Of a stretch of 64,000 bases of DNA, positions 10,010-20,080 are shown piece after piece. The stretch is from Alphaproteobacteria bacterium. Lineage in GTDB: Bacteria; Pseudomonadota; Alphaproteobacteria; Rhizobiales; Hyphomicrobiaceae. The DNA lies in assembly GCA_018819265.1 (NCBI GenBank), contig JAHJQI010000029.1, forward strand, positions 1-64,000, written 5' to 3'. The notes below the pieces were generated by a model. The model saw only the letters and a program-made list of their open reading frames with translations, was not told the origin of the DNA and ran no database searches. The position numbers and the translations under genes were made by a program. Position 1 is the stretch's first letter; each line of letters begins with the position of its first letter.

Positions 10010-11601
10010 TGCTGACGGGTTTGACAGCCTTCTCCCAGGACATGTCGTCGGGCGATCTGATCATCGCAGCCATGCTCATCCCGACCGCCGCGGCACTCCT
10101 CATTCCGCTGTTTCATCGCAGCCCGAACCTGCGCGAAGCCGTCACCCTGATTGCCGCCGCGTCTCTCGCCATGGTCACCTGGTCGCTCTACCCGAGGATC
10201 ATCGCGGGCGCACAGCCCGAATTGAAGGTCTGGGAGGTCGCCCCCGGCCTCGATCTTGCCTTCAAGGTTGAACCGCTCGGCATGTTGTTTGGCTTGATCG
10301 CTTCGACACTGTGGGTCGTCAACTCGATCTACTCGATCGGCTACATGCGCGGCAACGACGAACCCCGCCAGACGCAATTCTACGTCTGCTTCGCCGTCGC
10401 TATCGCCGCGACCATGTCGCTGGCCTTCTCAGCCAATCTCTTCACGATGTTCGTTGCTTACGAATTGCTGACGCTCTCGACCTACCCGCTCGTCACGCAC
10501 AAGGCGACCCCGGAAGCGATGAAGGCCGGCCGGGTCTACCTCGTGCTGCTGATCGGCACCTCGATGGTGCTGTTCCTGCCGGCGATCCTGTTGACCTGGG
10601 CCGCCGCCGGCACGCTCGACTTCACGCCCGGCGGCATCATCGTTGCCCAGGGACTGGAACCCGTCCAGGCACTTGGCGCTGGCGACGCGGTCAGCAAGGC
10701 CATCCCGCTATCGCCGCTGCTTATCGGCGGCCTGCTGTTCTTGTTCGTATTCGGCATCGGCAAGGCTGCCGTCATGCCGGTCCATTTCTGGTTGCCCGCC
10801 GCCATGGTCGCCCCGACGCCGGTCAGCGCCCTGCTGCACGCTGTCGCCGTCGTGAAGGCTGGAGTCTTCTCCATTCTCAAGGTCGTCGTCTACATCTTCG
10901 GTATCGATACGCTGTCGCAAACCGGAGCTGGAGACTGGCTCGTTTACGTCGCCGGCTTCACCGTGATCATGGCTTCCATCGTCGCCCTGCGTCAGGACAA
11001 CCTGAAGAAGCGACTGGCGTTCTCTACCGTATCCCAGCTTTCCTACGTCGTGCTGGCGGCAGCGATTCTGACGCCCGTCTCGGCCATCGGCGCTGCCATG
11101 CATATCGCAGCCCACGCGGTGTCCAAGATCACGCTCTTCTTCGCCGCGGGCTCGATCTACACGGCGGCGCACAAGACCGAGATCAGTCAGCTCAATGGTA
11201 TCGGCTGGAAGATGCCGTGGACGATGTCGGCATTCGCCATCGGCGCCCTCGCCATGATCGGCCTGCCGCCGACGGCAGGCTTCCTCGGCAAGTGGTTCAT
11301 GCTGCAAGGGGCGGTCACCACTGAACAATGGTTTCCGGTCGCCGTGATCGTCCTCTCGACGGTTCTCAACGCTGGTTATTTCTTGCCGATTCTGGTGCGC
11401 GCTTTTTTCTTGGAGGCCGCACCTGTTCCTCTCCACGCGGCTGGCGCGAAAAACGCGAACGACACTCACCACGACGACCACGGCGAAGCCCCCTTCCCGA
11501 TCGTTCTCGCTTTGACGATCACCGCATCAATGAGCGTCCTTCTTTTCCTATTCCCTGACGTAGTGCTCGACCTGGCAAAGCTGATGGTCGCGGGAGGCTG
11601 A
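10009..11601 (+). CDS. Na+/H+ antiporter subunit D-like (copy 2)
   Basis: FVAYELLTLSTYPLVTHKATPEAMKAGRVYLVLLIGTS; AAVMPVHFWLPAAMVAPTPVSALLHAVAVVKAGVF. Confidence 0.85.
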   Translation: MLTGLTAFSQDMSSGDLIIAAMLIPTAAALLIPLFHRSPNLREAVTLIAAASLAMVTWSLYPRIIAGAQPELKVWEVAPGLDLAFKVEPLGMLFGLIASTLWVVNSIYSIGYMRGNDEPRQTQFYVCFAVAIAATMSLAFSANLFTMFVAYELLTLSTYPLVTHKATPEAMKAGRVYLVLLIGTSMVLFLPAILLTWAAAGTLDFTPGGIIVAQGLEPVQALGAGDAVSKAIPLSPLLIGGLLFLFVFGIGKAAVMPVHFWLPAAMVAPTPVSALLHAVAVVKAGVFSILKVVVYIFGIDTLSQTGAGDWLVYVAGFTVIMASIVALRQDNLKKRLAFSTVSQLSYVVLAAAILTPVSAIGAAMHIAAHAVSKITLFFAAGSIYTAAHKTEISQLNGIGWKMPWTMSAFAIGALAMIGLPPTAGFLGKWFMLQGAVTTEQWFPVAVIVLSTVLNAGYFLPILVRAFFLEAAPVPLHAAGAKNANDTHHDDHGEAPFPIVLALTITASMSVLLFLFPDVVLDLAKLMVAGG

Positions 11602-11602
11602 C

Positions 11603-11902
11603 ATGACTGACCAAGGCACATCCGGCGCGCAGCCGAAGCAATCAAAGCCGGCTGCGGAAACTGCCTCCGACCACTGGCTGGTTCGCCCGGAGACGATCCG
11701 CAGATTGTGGATCGTCTTCATCGCCATCCTGGCCGCCACGGTCCTTGGGGATTTCTTTGTCGAGCACCATCCGCACTTCGGCGTCGACGGCACATTCGGC
11801 TTCGGCGCCTGGTACGGCTTCGCCTCCTGCGTCGTACTGGTGTTGGGCGCCAAGGCCCTGGGTTTACTTTTGAAGAGGCCGGACACGTACTATGACAACT
11901 AG
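11603..11902 (+). CDS. small two-TM protein embedded in the mrp operon
   Basis: 99 aa, two hydrophobic segments, tightly packed between two D-like subunits. Confidence 0.75.
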   Translation: MTDQGTSGAQPKQSKPAAETASDHWLVRPETIRRLWIVFIAILAATVLGDFFVEHHPHFGVDGTFGFGAWYGFASCVVLVLGAKALGLLLKRPDTYYDN

Positions 11903-13580
11903 CCTCATCATCCCACCGGCACTAATCCTGATCTGCGCGGGCCTGACCCTGCCGCTCTTCGCGCTTGTGCGCCTGCGCTGGCTGGCGCTCCTGGCCAGTC
12001 CGCTTGCCGCGCTTTGGATCGTCCTCACATTGCCGGACGGCATTCACCTCAACGGCAGTTTTCTCGGCCAGACGCTCGTGTTCTTGAAGATCGACGCACT
12101 CTCGCGGGTCTTTGCGAGCGTATTCGCCATCATGGCCTTTGCCGGAGGCCTGTTCGCGCTCAACCAGAAAAGCACGCTCGAACTATCGGCTGCCTTCGTC
12201 TATGCGGGGAGCGCCATCGGCGTCGCCATGGCCGGCGACCTGATCACCATGTTCATCTACTGGGAGGTCATGGCCATCGGATCGACGCTGGTGATCCTCA
12301 GCTCCGGACGCCGTGGGCAAGGTGCCGGGCTACGCTACGCCGCGATCCACATGCTTGGCGGCGTTTTGCTGATGGCGGGGGTCGCGGGTGAAATTGCCGC
12401 CACCGGCAGCGTCGCATTCACGGCTATGGACCTTTCGACCATCCCGCGAATGCTGATATTCGCCGGTTTCCTCGTCAACGTCGGCGCACCGCCACTTTCG
12501 GCATGGCTGGCAGACGCCTACCCCGAAGCTTCGTGGTCGGGCATGGTCTTTCTTTCCGCGTTCACCACCAAGACGGCTGTCTATGTTCTAATGCGCGGGT
12601 TCCCCGGCACCGAGATCCTGATCCCCATCGGACTGTTCATGGTGTTCTACGGGATCATCTTCGCGATCCTCGAAAACGACATGCGCCGCATCCTTGCCTA
12701 CTCGATCGTGAACCAGGTCGGCTTCATGGTGACCGGCATAGGGATCGGCACTGAGATGGCGCTTAACGGCGCCGCGGCGCACGCTTTCACCCACATCATC
12801 TACAAGGCGCTGTTGCTGATGTCGGCGGGCTCGGTGCTCTACATGACCGGCAAGCGAAAGTGCACCGATCTCGGCGGCCTGTTCCGCACCATGCCGCTCA
12901 CCTGCGCGTTCGGCATTGTCGGCGCGTTGGCGATTTCCTCGTTCCCCGCCACATCAGGCTTCATCTCGAAATCGATGATTTCGGATGCGGCGGGCGCCGA
13001 ACATCTCGCGTTCGTCTGGTTCGCGCTGGCTGCGGCGTCCGCTGGTGTCTTCCTTCACGCAGGCATCAAGTTCCCGTGGTTCGTCTTCTTCCAGAAGGAC
13101 TCCGGCCTGCGCCCGCCCGAACCGCCTTGGAACATGCTGGCATCGATGGCCCTGATGGCCTTCTTCTGCATCGGCCTCGGCCTCTATCCAAAACCACTCT
13201 ACGACATGCTGCCGTATCCGGTCGACTATGTGCCCTACACAGGCGCGCACGTCGTCTATCAGCTGCAGCTCCTGCTGTTCTCCGGCCTGGCGTTCTTCTT
13301 GATGCTTGGCCTGTTGAAACGCACCATGACGATCACGCTCGACGTCGACTGGCTATGGCGCCGTCCAGGACACGCACTCGCCAGCTTTCTCGACAGGTTT
13401 GGCGTCTACACCTGGGAGTGGTTGGCCGATACCGTTGTCAAAGGCGCAACGGGCGTCCGCAACGCGCTTTATCAGCACCATGGCCCGGAAGGTCTGTTCG
13501 GGCGCACATGGCCGACCGGCACGATGGCCTTCTGGACCACCGTCACCCTCGGCGCCGTGGTGATCCTGTCGTATCTCTGA
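11892..13580 (+). CDS. Na+/H+ antiporter subunit D-like (copy 3)
   Basis: NuoN/M-like; MAIGSTLVILSSG...GAPPLSAWLADAYPEASWSGMVFLSAFTTKTAVYVL. Confidence 0.85.
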   Translation: MTTSLIIPPALILICAGLTLPLFALVRLRWLALLASPLAALWIVLTLPDGIHLNGSFLGQTLVFLKIDALSRVFASVFAIMAFAGGLFALNQKSTLELSAAFVYAGSAIGVAMAGDLITMFIYWEVMAIGSTLVILSSGRRGQGAGLRYAAIHMLGGVLLMAGVAGEIAATGSVAFTAMDLSTIPRMLIFAGFLVNVGAPPLSAWLADAYPEASWSGMVFLSAFTTKTAVYVLMRGFPGTEILIPIGLFMVFYGIIFAILENDMRRILAYSIVNQVGFMVTGIGIGTEMALNGAAAHAFTHIIYKALLLMSAGSVLYMTGKRKCTDLGGLFRTMPLTCAFGIVGALAISSFPATSGFISKSMISDAAGAEHLAFVWFALAAASAGVFLHAGIKFPWFVFFQKDSGLRPPEPPWNMLASMALMAFFCIGLGLYPKPLYDMLPYPVDYVPYTGAHVVYQLQLLLFSGLAFFLMLGLLKRTMTITLDVDWLWRRPGHALASFLDRFGVYTWEWLADTVVKGATGVRNALYQHHGPEGLFGRTWPTGTMAFWTTVTLGAVVILSYL

Positions 13581-13648
13581 GAAGCTGGCAGGTCCGCTCG
13601 GCGCTCTTGAGCGGCGCTTCCATTGCCCACTGGCATACGATCAGTTGA

Positions 13649-14299
13649 CTATGGAGCGTCTTCCGCCACCAGCCCCAGGGCCAGCTGCACCGGCCGGAAC
13701 GAGCGCCGGTGAACGTCGGTCGGCCCAAGTCGCGCCAGCGCTTCACGGTGCTGCGGCGTGCCGTAGCCCTTGTGCCGCTCGAAGCCGTAACCGGGATAGA
13801 CTTCGGCAAGTTCGACCATCATGCGGTCGCGCGTCACCTTGGCGATGATCGAAGCCGCCGCGATAGACAGGCACATTGCGTCGCCCCCGACAATCGCGCG
13901 CGCCTCGCAGGAAACCGGGGGCAGCCGATTGCCGTCGACGAGCGCCAGCCGCGGCTTGACGTCGAGCGCGCGCAGTGCGGCTGCCATCGCCCACATGGTG
14001 GCGTTGAGGATGTTGTCGCGGTCGATCCGGCCGACATCGGCGATACCGATCCCGATCCGGCTCGCCTTGCGGATGCTTGCGTAGGCAAGTTCGCGAGCAT
14101 CAGCATCGAGCGCCTTCGAATCTGCAACGCCGACCGGCAGGTTTTTCATATCAAGGATGACCGCCGCCGCAACGACCGGCCCGGCCCAAGGCCCCCGCCC
14201 GGCCTCGTCGATGCCGGCAATGGCGCCGCGCTTCAGCGAAAGCTCCGCCTGCTCCAGTTCGAGCGTCGGCAGATATGGCGAATCTATTCGTCCCCTCAT
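13649..14299 (-). CDS. rnhB: ribonuclease HII
   Basis: AGIDEAGRGPWAGPVVAAAVIL; SIAAASIIAKVTRDRMM. Confidence 0.92.
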   Translation of the reverse strand: MRGRIDSPYLPTLELEQAELSLKRGAIAGIDEAGRGPWAGPVVAAAVILDMKNLPVGVADSKALDADARELAYASIRKASRIGIGIADVGRIDRDNILNATMWAMAAALRALDVKPRLALVDGNRLPPVSCEARAIVGGDAMCLSIAAASIIAKVTRDRMMVELAEVYPGYGFERHKGYGTPQHREALARLGPTDVHRRSFRPVQLALGLVAEDAP

Positions 14300-14460
14300 G
14301 GGAGACGAGTTTCGCTTGAGTCGGCCCCGTGGAGAAGCGCAAATCCGTCAATGGCAGCAGACACGGCCTGCAATGGCGATGTCGCCACGGCTTCGACGAC
14401 AGGTTAGAGCTTTTCAAATTTAGGTGGAGGCACTCCAAGGCCACGACTGTGGCCCGGCTG

Positions 14461-14488
14461 CTCAACAACAGCTTGCTGAGTGTTGACC
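14461..14488. repeat. single degenerate CAACAC/GTGTTG palindromic unit
   Basis: CTCAACAACAGCTTGCTGAGTGTTGACC, same family as 40978-41084. Confidence 0.6.
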
Positions 14489-14576
14489 AAAAAGCAGCCC
14501 CGCCCCCAAGGAGGGCCAGGCCGATCGGCCCGTGAGCGAAAAAGCAAGATTGCTCCCCCCCTAAAGCGGAAACGAT

Positions 14577-15683
14577 CTAGAACAGCGCGAACTGCCCGCC
14601 AGCCGGTGTCGGTGCACGAAACAGATCGATTCGAAGCTCGCGCCGCCGGACGTTGAGAGAGAACCGCTTCAACGCCAGCTGAAAGCGCCGGGCAACCTGG
14701 TCGGCATAAGGGCCACGCCCCCGCTGGCGCAATCCGAATTCAGACGTGTAGTCGCGCCCGCCATGCATCGACTGGATCAGCCCGATGACCCGTTTCGCGC
14801 GGTCGGGATAATCAGTTGCGAGCCACTCGCGGAACAGATCCTTGATCTCCAGCGGCAGCCGCAACATCACGTAGCCGGCTTCGCTAACGCCCGCCCCGCT
14901 GGCCGCCTCCAGGATCGCCTCGATCTCATGATCGTTCAGTGCCGGGATCACCGGCGCCACCATCACCGCCGTCGGAATCCCGGCTTCATGAAGCTGGCGC
15001 AGCGCGTCAAGCCGCTTCGCCGGCGTCGCAGCGCGCGGCTCCATGGAGCGCGCCAGCCGCCGGTCGAGCGTCGTCACCGACAGCGCGACCTTGACGAGGC
15101 CGTCCTTCGCCATTCCCGACAGAATATCGATGTCGCGCACGATCGACGCCGACTTTGTCACGATCCCGACCGGATGGCGCGCTTCGGCAAGCACCTCGAG
15201 GATCTGCCGCGTGATCCCAAGCTGCCGCTCGATGGGTTGATAGGGATCGGTGTTCGAGCCCAGCGCGATGGTCGCCGGCCGGTAGCCGGGCTTGGCCAGT
15301 TCCGCCACCAGCAGTTCGGCGGCATTCGGCTTGGCATAGAGCTGCGTTTCGAAATCGAGGCCGGCGGAATGTCCAAGATAACAGTGCGTCGGGCGCGCAT
15401 AGCAATACGTGCAGCCGTGTTCGCAGCCGCGGTATGGATTGATCGAGCGGTCGAAAGAAATGTCGGGACTGTCGTTGCGGGTGATCACCGTGCTCGCCGC
15501 GTCTGTCCGCACCGTCGTTTTGAAGGCCGGCAGGTCTTCGCCGATCCCCCACCCATCGTCGGTGTCTTCGCGCTGCTGGGCTTCGAAGCGACCGCTTGCG
15601 TTCGAACGCGCGCCCCGGCCGCGCCGCCGGCCTTCCTCAACCAGCACGCGTGCCCGCCCGGCAAAATCGCCCATTTCATTCAT
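14577..15683 (-). CDS. PA0069 family radical SAM protein
   Basis: SINPYRGCEHGCTYCYARPTHCYLGHSAGLDFETQLYAK; CxxxCxxC. Confidence 0.85.
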   Translation of the reverse strand: MNEMGDFAGRARVLVEEGRRRGRGARSNASGRFEAQQREDTDDGWGIGEDLPAFKTTVRTDAASTVITRNDSPDISFDRSINPYRGCEHGCTYCYARPTHCYLGHSAGLDFETQLYAKPNAAELLVAELAKPGYRPATIALGSNTDPYQPIERQLGITRQILEVLAEARHPVGIVTKSASIVRDIDILSGMAKDGLVKVALSVTTLDRRLARSMEPRAATPAKRLDALRQLHEAGIPTAVMVAPVIPALNDHEIEAILEAASGAGVSEAGYVMLRLPLEIKDLFREWLATDYPDRAKRVIGLIQSMHGGRDYTSEFGLRQRGRGPYADQVARRFQLALKRFSLNVRRRELRIDLFRAPTPAGGQFALF

Positions 15684-15842
15684 TGAATCTTCCGGCACGT
15701 CGCACCACGCTGCTGAAAACCCGGCAAACGCTAGCATCTTGAGCAGAACAAATAAAGAACAAAAACGTTCCGTAGACATCTCGGTCGCACGACGCCGCAG
15801 AGCCCTTGTCGGCTCGACCGGCAGGTGCCAAACACTGGCCCC

Positions 15843-16613
15843 ATGATCTCCGTCGTCATTCCGACCCTCAACGCCGAAGCGACCCTTGGTCGATGCCTGG
15901 CTGCCCTCGTCCCGGCGGCCCTTGAAGGAATCGTGCGCCAGGTCGTCATCGCCGATGGAGGCTCGAAGGATCGCACGGCGATGATCGCCGACGACGCCGG
16001 TGCCGATTGCATCGTTTGCAAGCCCGGGCGCGGACAGCAGATCTTGTGCGGGATCTCGAAAAGCCGGTTTGAATGGCTGCTGATCCTGCATGCCGATACG
16101 GTGTTGGAAGCCGGCTGGGAGGTGGAGGCCGCCGCATTCATGGCGCAGGTCGATGCAGGGCGCAGGCAACCGGGTGCCGCAGCCTTCCGCTTCCGTCTGG
16201 ACGACACCGGGTTGATGCCCCGTATTCTCGAAGTCTTCGTTCACCTGCGCAGCACCATCGCGAAACTCCCCTATGGCGATCAGGCCTTGCTCATTCCACG
16301 CCGGCTGCATAATGAAATCGGCGGGTATAGACCGCTACTGTTGATGGAGGACGTCGACATCGTCCGCCGGCTCGGCCGCAGACGCCTGTCGATCCTCAAA
16401 TCGCGCGCCTGCACCAGCCCCGTTCGCTACCGCACCGACGGCTATTTGAAACGCACCGCCTATAACCAGATGTGCATGTTGATGTACGCCAGCGGCGTCC
16501 CGGTTGAACGCATCGCCGCCTTCTACCATTCCCGGCCGGCCCTCGCGGAAACGAACGATGTCGGCGACGAAAAGCCGGACGAGGCGCCCGCGCCTAATAT
16601 CAAGCCGTTGTGA
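15843..16613 (+). CDS. TIGR04283-type (arsenosugar-associated) family 2 glycosyltransferase
   Basis: MISVVIPTLNAEATLGRCLAAL...VIADGGSKDRT...FLHADT-like LILHADTVLEAG. Confidence 0.75.
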   Translation: MISVVIPTLNAEATLGRCLAALVPAALEGIVRQVVIADGGSKDRTAMIADDAGADCIVCKPGRGQQILCGISKSRFEWLLILHADTVLEAGWEVEAAAFMAQVDAGRRQPGAAAFRFRLDDTGLMPRILEVFVHLRSTIAKLPYGDQALLIPRRLHNEIGGYRPLLLMEDVDIVRRLGRRRLSILKSRACTSPVRYRTDGYLKRTAYNQMCMLMYASGVPVERIAAFYHSRPALAETNDVGDEKPDEAPAPNIKPL

Positions 16614-16726
16614 TTTCCTGCCACGAAAAAGCTAAGATCAAGCCCCTGGATCGTTTATAAGTCGACCGGGGAGCGCGTTCGCACTGATCATTCGGCTACC
16701 TGCGTCGACAGCCTCGAGGACCAACC

Positions 16727-17689
16727 ATGGTACACACTGACCGCCGGACCTTCCTAGTGGCAGCGGGCGCGTCGGCCGCCGCATTCGGCCTGGCAAAGCC
16801 GTTCGCGATCATCCCCTCGGCAAGCGCGGCATCGTTGCAGGACCAGGGCTTCTATAAATTCTCGATCGGCGACACCGACGTCATCACCGTTTACGACGGC
16901 CACTGGGACAAACCCCATGATCCCGGCTTCATCAAGAATGCCACGATCGAGGAAACCAAGGCCGCGCTCCAGGCCGCAGGCCAGTCGTCCGAGAACGTCC
17001 GCATCCCCTTCACGGTGACCTTCGTAAAAACCGGCGGACGCACCATCATGTTCGACGCCGGAACCGGAGCCCAGCTCGCCCCGACCGCCGGACGACTGGT
17101 GGCCGGCATGAAGGCCGCCGGCATCTCCGCTGAGGAAATCGACACCATCCTCATCACCCACTTCCATCCCGACCACATCTTCGGGCTGATGGCCAAGGAG
17201 ACGAACGCCGAGATCTACCCCAACGCCGAAATCATCGTCCCGGAAAGCGAATTCGCCTTCTGGACCGATCCCGGCGTAATCTCGCGGCTCCCCGAAAACC
17301 GCCAGGGTCTCGCAAAGCGCATCCAGGCGACGTTCCCTAAATGGTCGAACCTCACGCGCTTCGAGGGTGCGAAGGAAGTCACGCCCGGCATCGTCGCCGT
17401 TCCGGCCCACGGTCATACGCCCGGCCACACCGCTTTTGCCGTCGGCAGCGGCAAGGATCAGCTCCTCGTCATGGCCGACAGCTCCAACATTCCGGCGCTG
17501 TTCGTCCGCAACCCCGGCTGGCATGCCGCCTTCGACATGGCCCCCGACGAAGCCGAGGCCTCCCGCCGCCGCATCTTCGACCGCGCCGTCACCGAAAATT
17601 CCATCGTCACCGGCTACCACTTCGGCATGCCGGGCGCCGGACGCATCGAGAAGGACGGCGCCGGCTACGCGTTCGTGCCGCTAGCCTGA
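16727..17689 (+). CDS. exported MBL-fold metallo-hydrolase (TAT signal)
   Basis: DRRTFLVAAGASAAAFGLA TAT-like; ILITHFHPDHIFG. Confidence 0.85.
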   Translation: MVHTDRRTFLVAAGASAAAFGLAKPFAIIPSASAASLQDQGFYKFSIGDTDVITVYDGHWDKPHDPGFIKNATIEETKAALQAAGQSSENVRIPFTVTFVKTGGRTIMFDAGTGAQLAPTAGRLVAGMKAAGISAEEIDTILITHFHPDHIFGLMAKETNAEIYPNAEIIVPESEFAFWTDPGVISRLPENRQGLAKRIQATFPKWSNLTRFEGAKEVTPGIVAVPAHGHTPGHTAFAVGSGKDQLLVMADSSNIPALFVRNPGWHAAFDMAPDEAEASRRRIFDRAVTENSIVTGYHFGMPGAGRIEKDGAGYAFVPLA

Positions 17690-17706
17690 CGGGCCGGCGT
17701 CGGAAA

Positions 17707-18393
17707 ATGCGGCCGGCCTGGCGGCGGCAACTGGTCTTGATGGTGAAAGCACCCGAAGCCGGACGGGTGAAGACACGGCTGGCCAGGGGCATCGGTACCG
17801 TCGCCGCGTTGCGATTCTACCGCTCGGCGACCACCGCGATGTCGCACCGCGTCAGCCGGGACCGCCGCTGGACAACATGCCTCGCCATTGCGCCCGAGCG
17901 CGCGCTTGCCCACCCCGCCTGGCCGGCCCGCCTCAAACGCCGCGGCCAAGGCCGCGGCGATCTCGGCCAGCGCATGCAACGCGTGGTCGACGAATTGCCG
18001 CCTGGTCCTGTCGTTATCGTCGGCTCCGACATTCCAGGCATCACGCCGTCTCTTATCGCCCGGGCCTTCCGCGAACTGGGCCGCGCCGATGTCGTCGTCG
18101 GACCGGCCCCCGATGGCGGCTACTGGCTCATCGGCTTCAAGCGACTGCCCGGGAAACCGCGCATCTTCGATAACGTCCGCTGGTCGCACGCAGAAACGCT
18201 GGCCGATACCCTGCGCAATGCGAGCCACCTGCGGATCGCGACGATCGACGTGCTCGACGACGTCGACGAAGCCGAAGATCTGCCGCCGGTCGCTGGCTGG
18301 TCGGGACGAATTGTCCTTCCCCCGGCGATTTCCAATCCAATTTGCAATAGCGCTTCTTATCTGCGCGTTACGGACAAAACCGGACGGACCTGA
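17707..18393 (+). CDS. TIGR04282-type glycosyltransferase (DUF2064)
   Basis: LVLMVKAPEAGRVKTRLARGIGTVAALRFYR; DIPGITPSLIARAF; GPAPDGGYWLIG. Confidence 0.8.
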   Translation: MRPAWRRQLVLMVKAPEAGRVKTRLARGIGTVAALRFYRSATTAMSHRVSRDRRWTTCLAIAPERALAHPAWPARLKRRGQGRGDLGQRMQRVVDELPPGPVVIVGSDIPGITPSLIARAFRELGRADVVVGPAPDGGYWLIGFKRLPGKPRIFDNVRWSHAETLADTLRNASHLRIATIDVLDDVDEAEDLPPVAGWSGRIVLPPAISNPICNSASYLRVTDKTGRT

Positions 18394-18503
18394 TAAAGTC
18401 GATCCGGAAGATAAAGCATGGCGGGCGTTTTGGTGGTGCTTGTGATTTTTGCGACGATAGTCAGCGATGCCGTTCGCCCTGTTTTGGTGATGGGACGGGC
18501 GGC

Positions 18504-19382
18504 ATGAGCGCAAGACACCCATATACGCCTGCAGAGATCCTCGACATGGGCCGGCGCGCCGAATTCGAAGGCAACCTGGATTATGCGACCCAGTTCTATA
18601 GCTACCTGATCGAAAGCCTGCCCGGGACCCGCGAAGCCGCCGAAGCCCGCATTGGCATGGACCGCGTTTCCCAGATGCGCGACAAAATATCCCCCGTCGG
18701 CATGCCGCAGCCGGCCCCTTCTGCACCGATCGAGCGTACCGGAAATCCCCAGGCCTACGAAGAAGTACCGCGCACGGGTCCGTCATCCCGGCTATCGCTC
18801 GATACCTCCGCAAGACCGGTGAAGCCGTCGCCAACCCAAATGCCCCATCAAGGAACCCAGCAACGCACCGAGCCGTCGCTGTCCGCACCGGCCGCACGCG
18901 CCGCGTCGAGCACGCCCCGTTCAGCTCCGCCCCCGCAACCGGCGCCGGCAGGCGCGCCTCCCCCACGCAGAACCCCGCCTCCGCCGCAAGCTCATTGGAA
19001 CCCGGTAAGCGTCGGCGAGGCGCAGCCCGAGGCCGGAGCGCCGCTGCCGCGGGTGATGCGCCGTGAAGAGGAAAGCGAAGATGAGATGGAATTCGTGCCC
19101 GGCTACCGGATAGGCCGGTTCCTCGCCGCTTCCCTTGTCCTGTTCGGCTGGCTGGCAATTATCGGCGGTATCGGCTTCGCTGGGGCAACCGTCGCTGGCG
19201 TCGCCGGCACCCAGCTGGCGCCAGCTTACGGCGCCCTGCCGTTCGGCGCCTTGGTCGGTCTCGCTGCCATCGTTGCCGGTATCGTTCTCGTCTTTATCGG
19301 GTCCCTCGCGCAGGCCGCATTCGAGGCGGCCAACAACACCCGCGAACTGCTGGAAATCGAACGCGCCAAGGCCGGCTGGTGA
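18504..19382 (+). CDS. hypothetical Pro-rich membrane protein
   Basis: N-terminal helical domain, Pro-rich linker, two C-terminal TM segments. Confidence 0.65.
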   Translation: MSARHPYTPAEILDMGRRAEFEGNLDYATQFYSYLIESLPGTREAAEARIGMDRVSQMRDKISPVGMPQPAPSAPIERTGNPQAYEEVPRTGPSSRLSLDTSARPVKPSPTQMPHQGTQQRTEPSLSAPAARAASSTPRSAPPPQPAPAGAPPPRRTPPPPQAHWNPVSVGEAQPEAGAPLPRVMRREEESEDEMEFVPGYRIGRFLAASLVLFGWLAIIGGIGFAGATVAGVAGTQLAPAYGALPFGALVGLAAIVAGIVLVFIGSLAQAAFEAANNTRELLEIERAKAGW

Positions 19383-19461
19383 ACGCGGGTGCCGGCATGC
19401 AATGGGTGTCGATACACCCCCAAGGCCGGGCTCTCTGCGTGCCGCACTCTTGCGATGCCCT

Positions 19462-20004
19462 TCAGCCGCTCCGCCGGTGCTCTTCCAGGCGCGGCATGAT
19501 CTCGACGAAGTTGCACGGCCTGTGCCGGTTATCGAGCTGCCACTTGAGGATTCCATCCCAGGCATCCCGGCAGGCCCCCGGCGATCCCGGCACGCAGAAT
19601 ATGTAGGTTCCCGCTGCCACTCCTGCACAGGCCCGCGACTGGATTGTCGAAGTCCCGACCTTGTCATAGGAGAGCTGGTGGAACAGGACCGAAAATCCTT
19701 CGATTTCCTTCTCGAACAGTGGCCGCACGGCTTCCGGCGTCACGTCCCGGCCGGTGAACCCGGTACCGCCCGTGGTGATCACCACGTCGATCGATGTGTC
19801 GGCGATCCAGTCCCGCAACTGGGCGCGGATCGCTTCGGCGTCGTCCGGCACCAGGTTGCGCGCCGCGATTTCATGGCCCGCTTCCCCGGCAAGCTTTGCC
19901 AGCAGGTCGCCGGATTTGTCTTCCGCGAGAGTCCGCGTGTCGGACATCGTCAGGATCGCGATGCGCACGGCGATGAAGGGGCGTGAGTCGTCTAATCTCG
20001 GCAT
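19462..20004 (-). CDS. moaB: molybdenum cofactor biosynthesis protein B
   Basis: [46 protein letters not shown]. Confidence 0.88.
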   Translation of the reverse strand: MPRLDDSRPFIAVRIAILTMSDTRTLAEDKSGDLLAKLAGEAGHEIAARNLVPDDAEAIRAQLRDWIADTSIDVVITTGGTGFTGRDVTPEAVRPLFEKEIEGFSVLFHQLSYDKVGTSTIQSRACAGVAAGTYIFCVPGSPGACRDAWDGILKWQLDNRHRPCNFVEIMPRLEEHRRSG

Positions 20005-20080
20005 GGCACACAACTCTTGGGACCGGCTCAGGGTCGAACCAGCGGTAATCTAGCCCCTCTGAGCGCGACACGAAAGCTGT

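Noticed and set aside
12014-12391. Overlapping alternate-frame ORFs in the third mrp D-like gene
   Set aside because: Frame shadows of a clear NuoN/M-like protein.
17665-19158. 497-aa minus-strand ORF
   Set aside because: Shadow of the TIGR04282 glycosyltransferase and the following hypothetical gene on the + strand.
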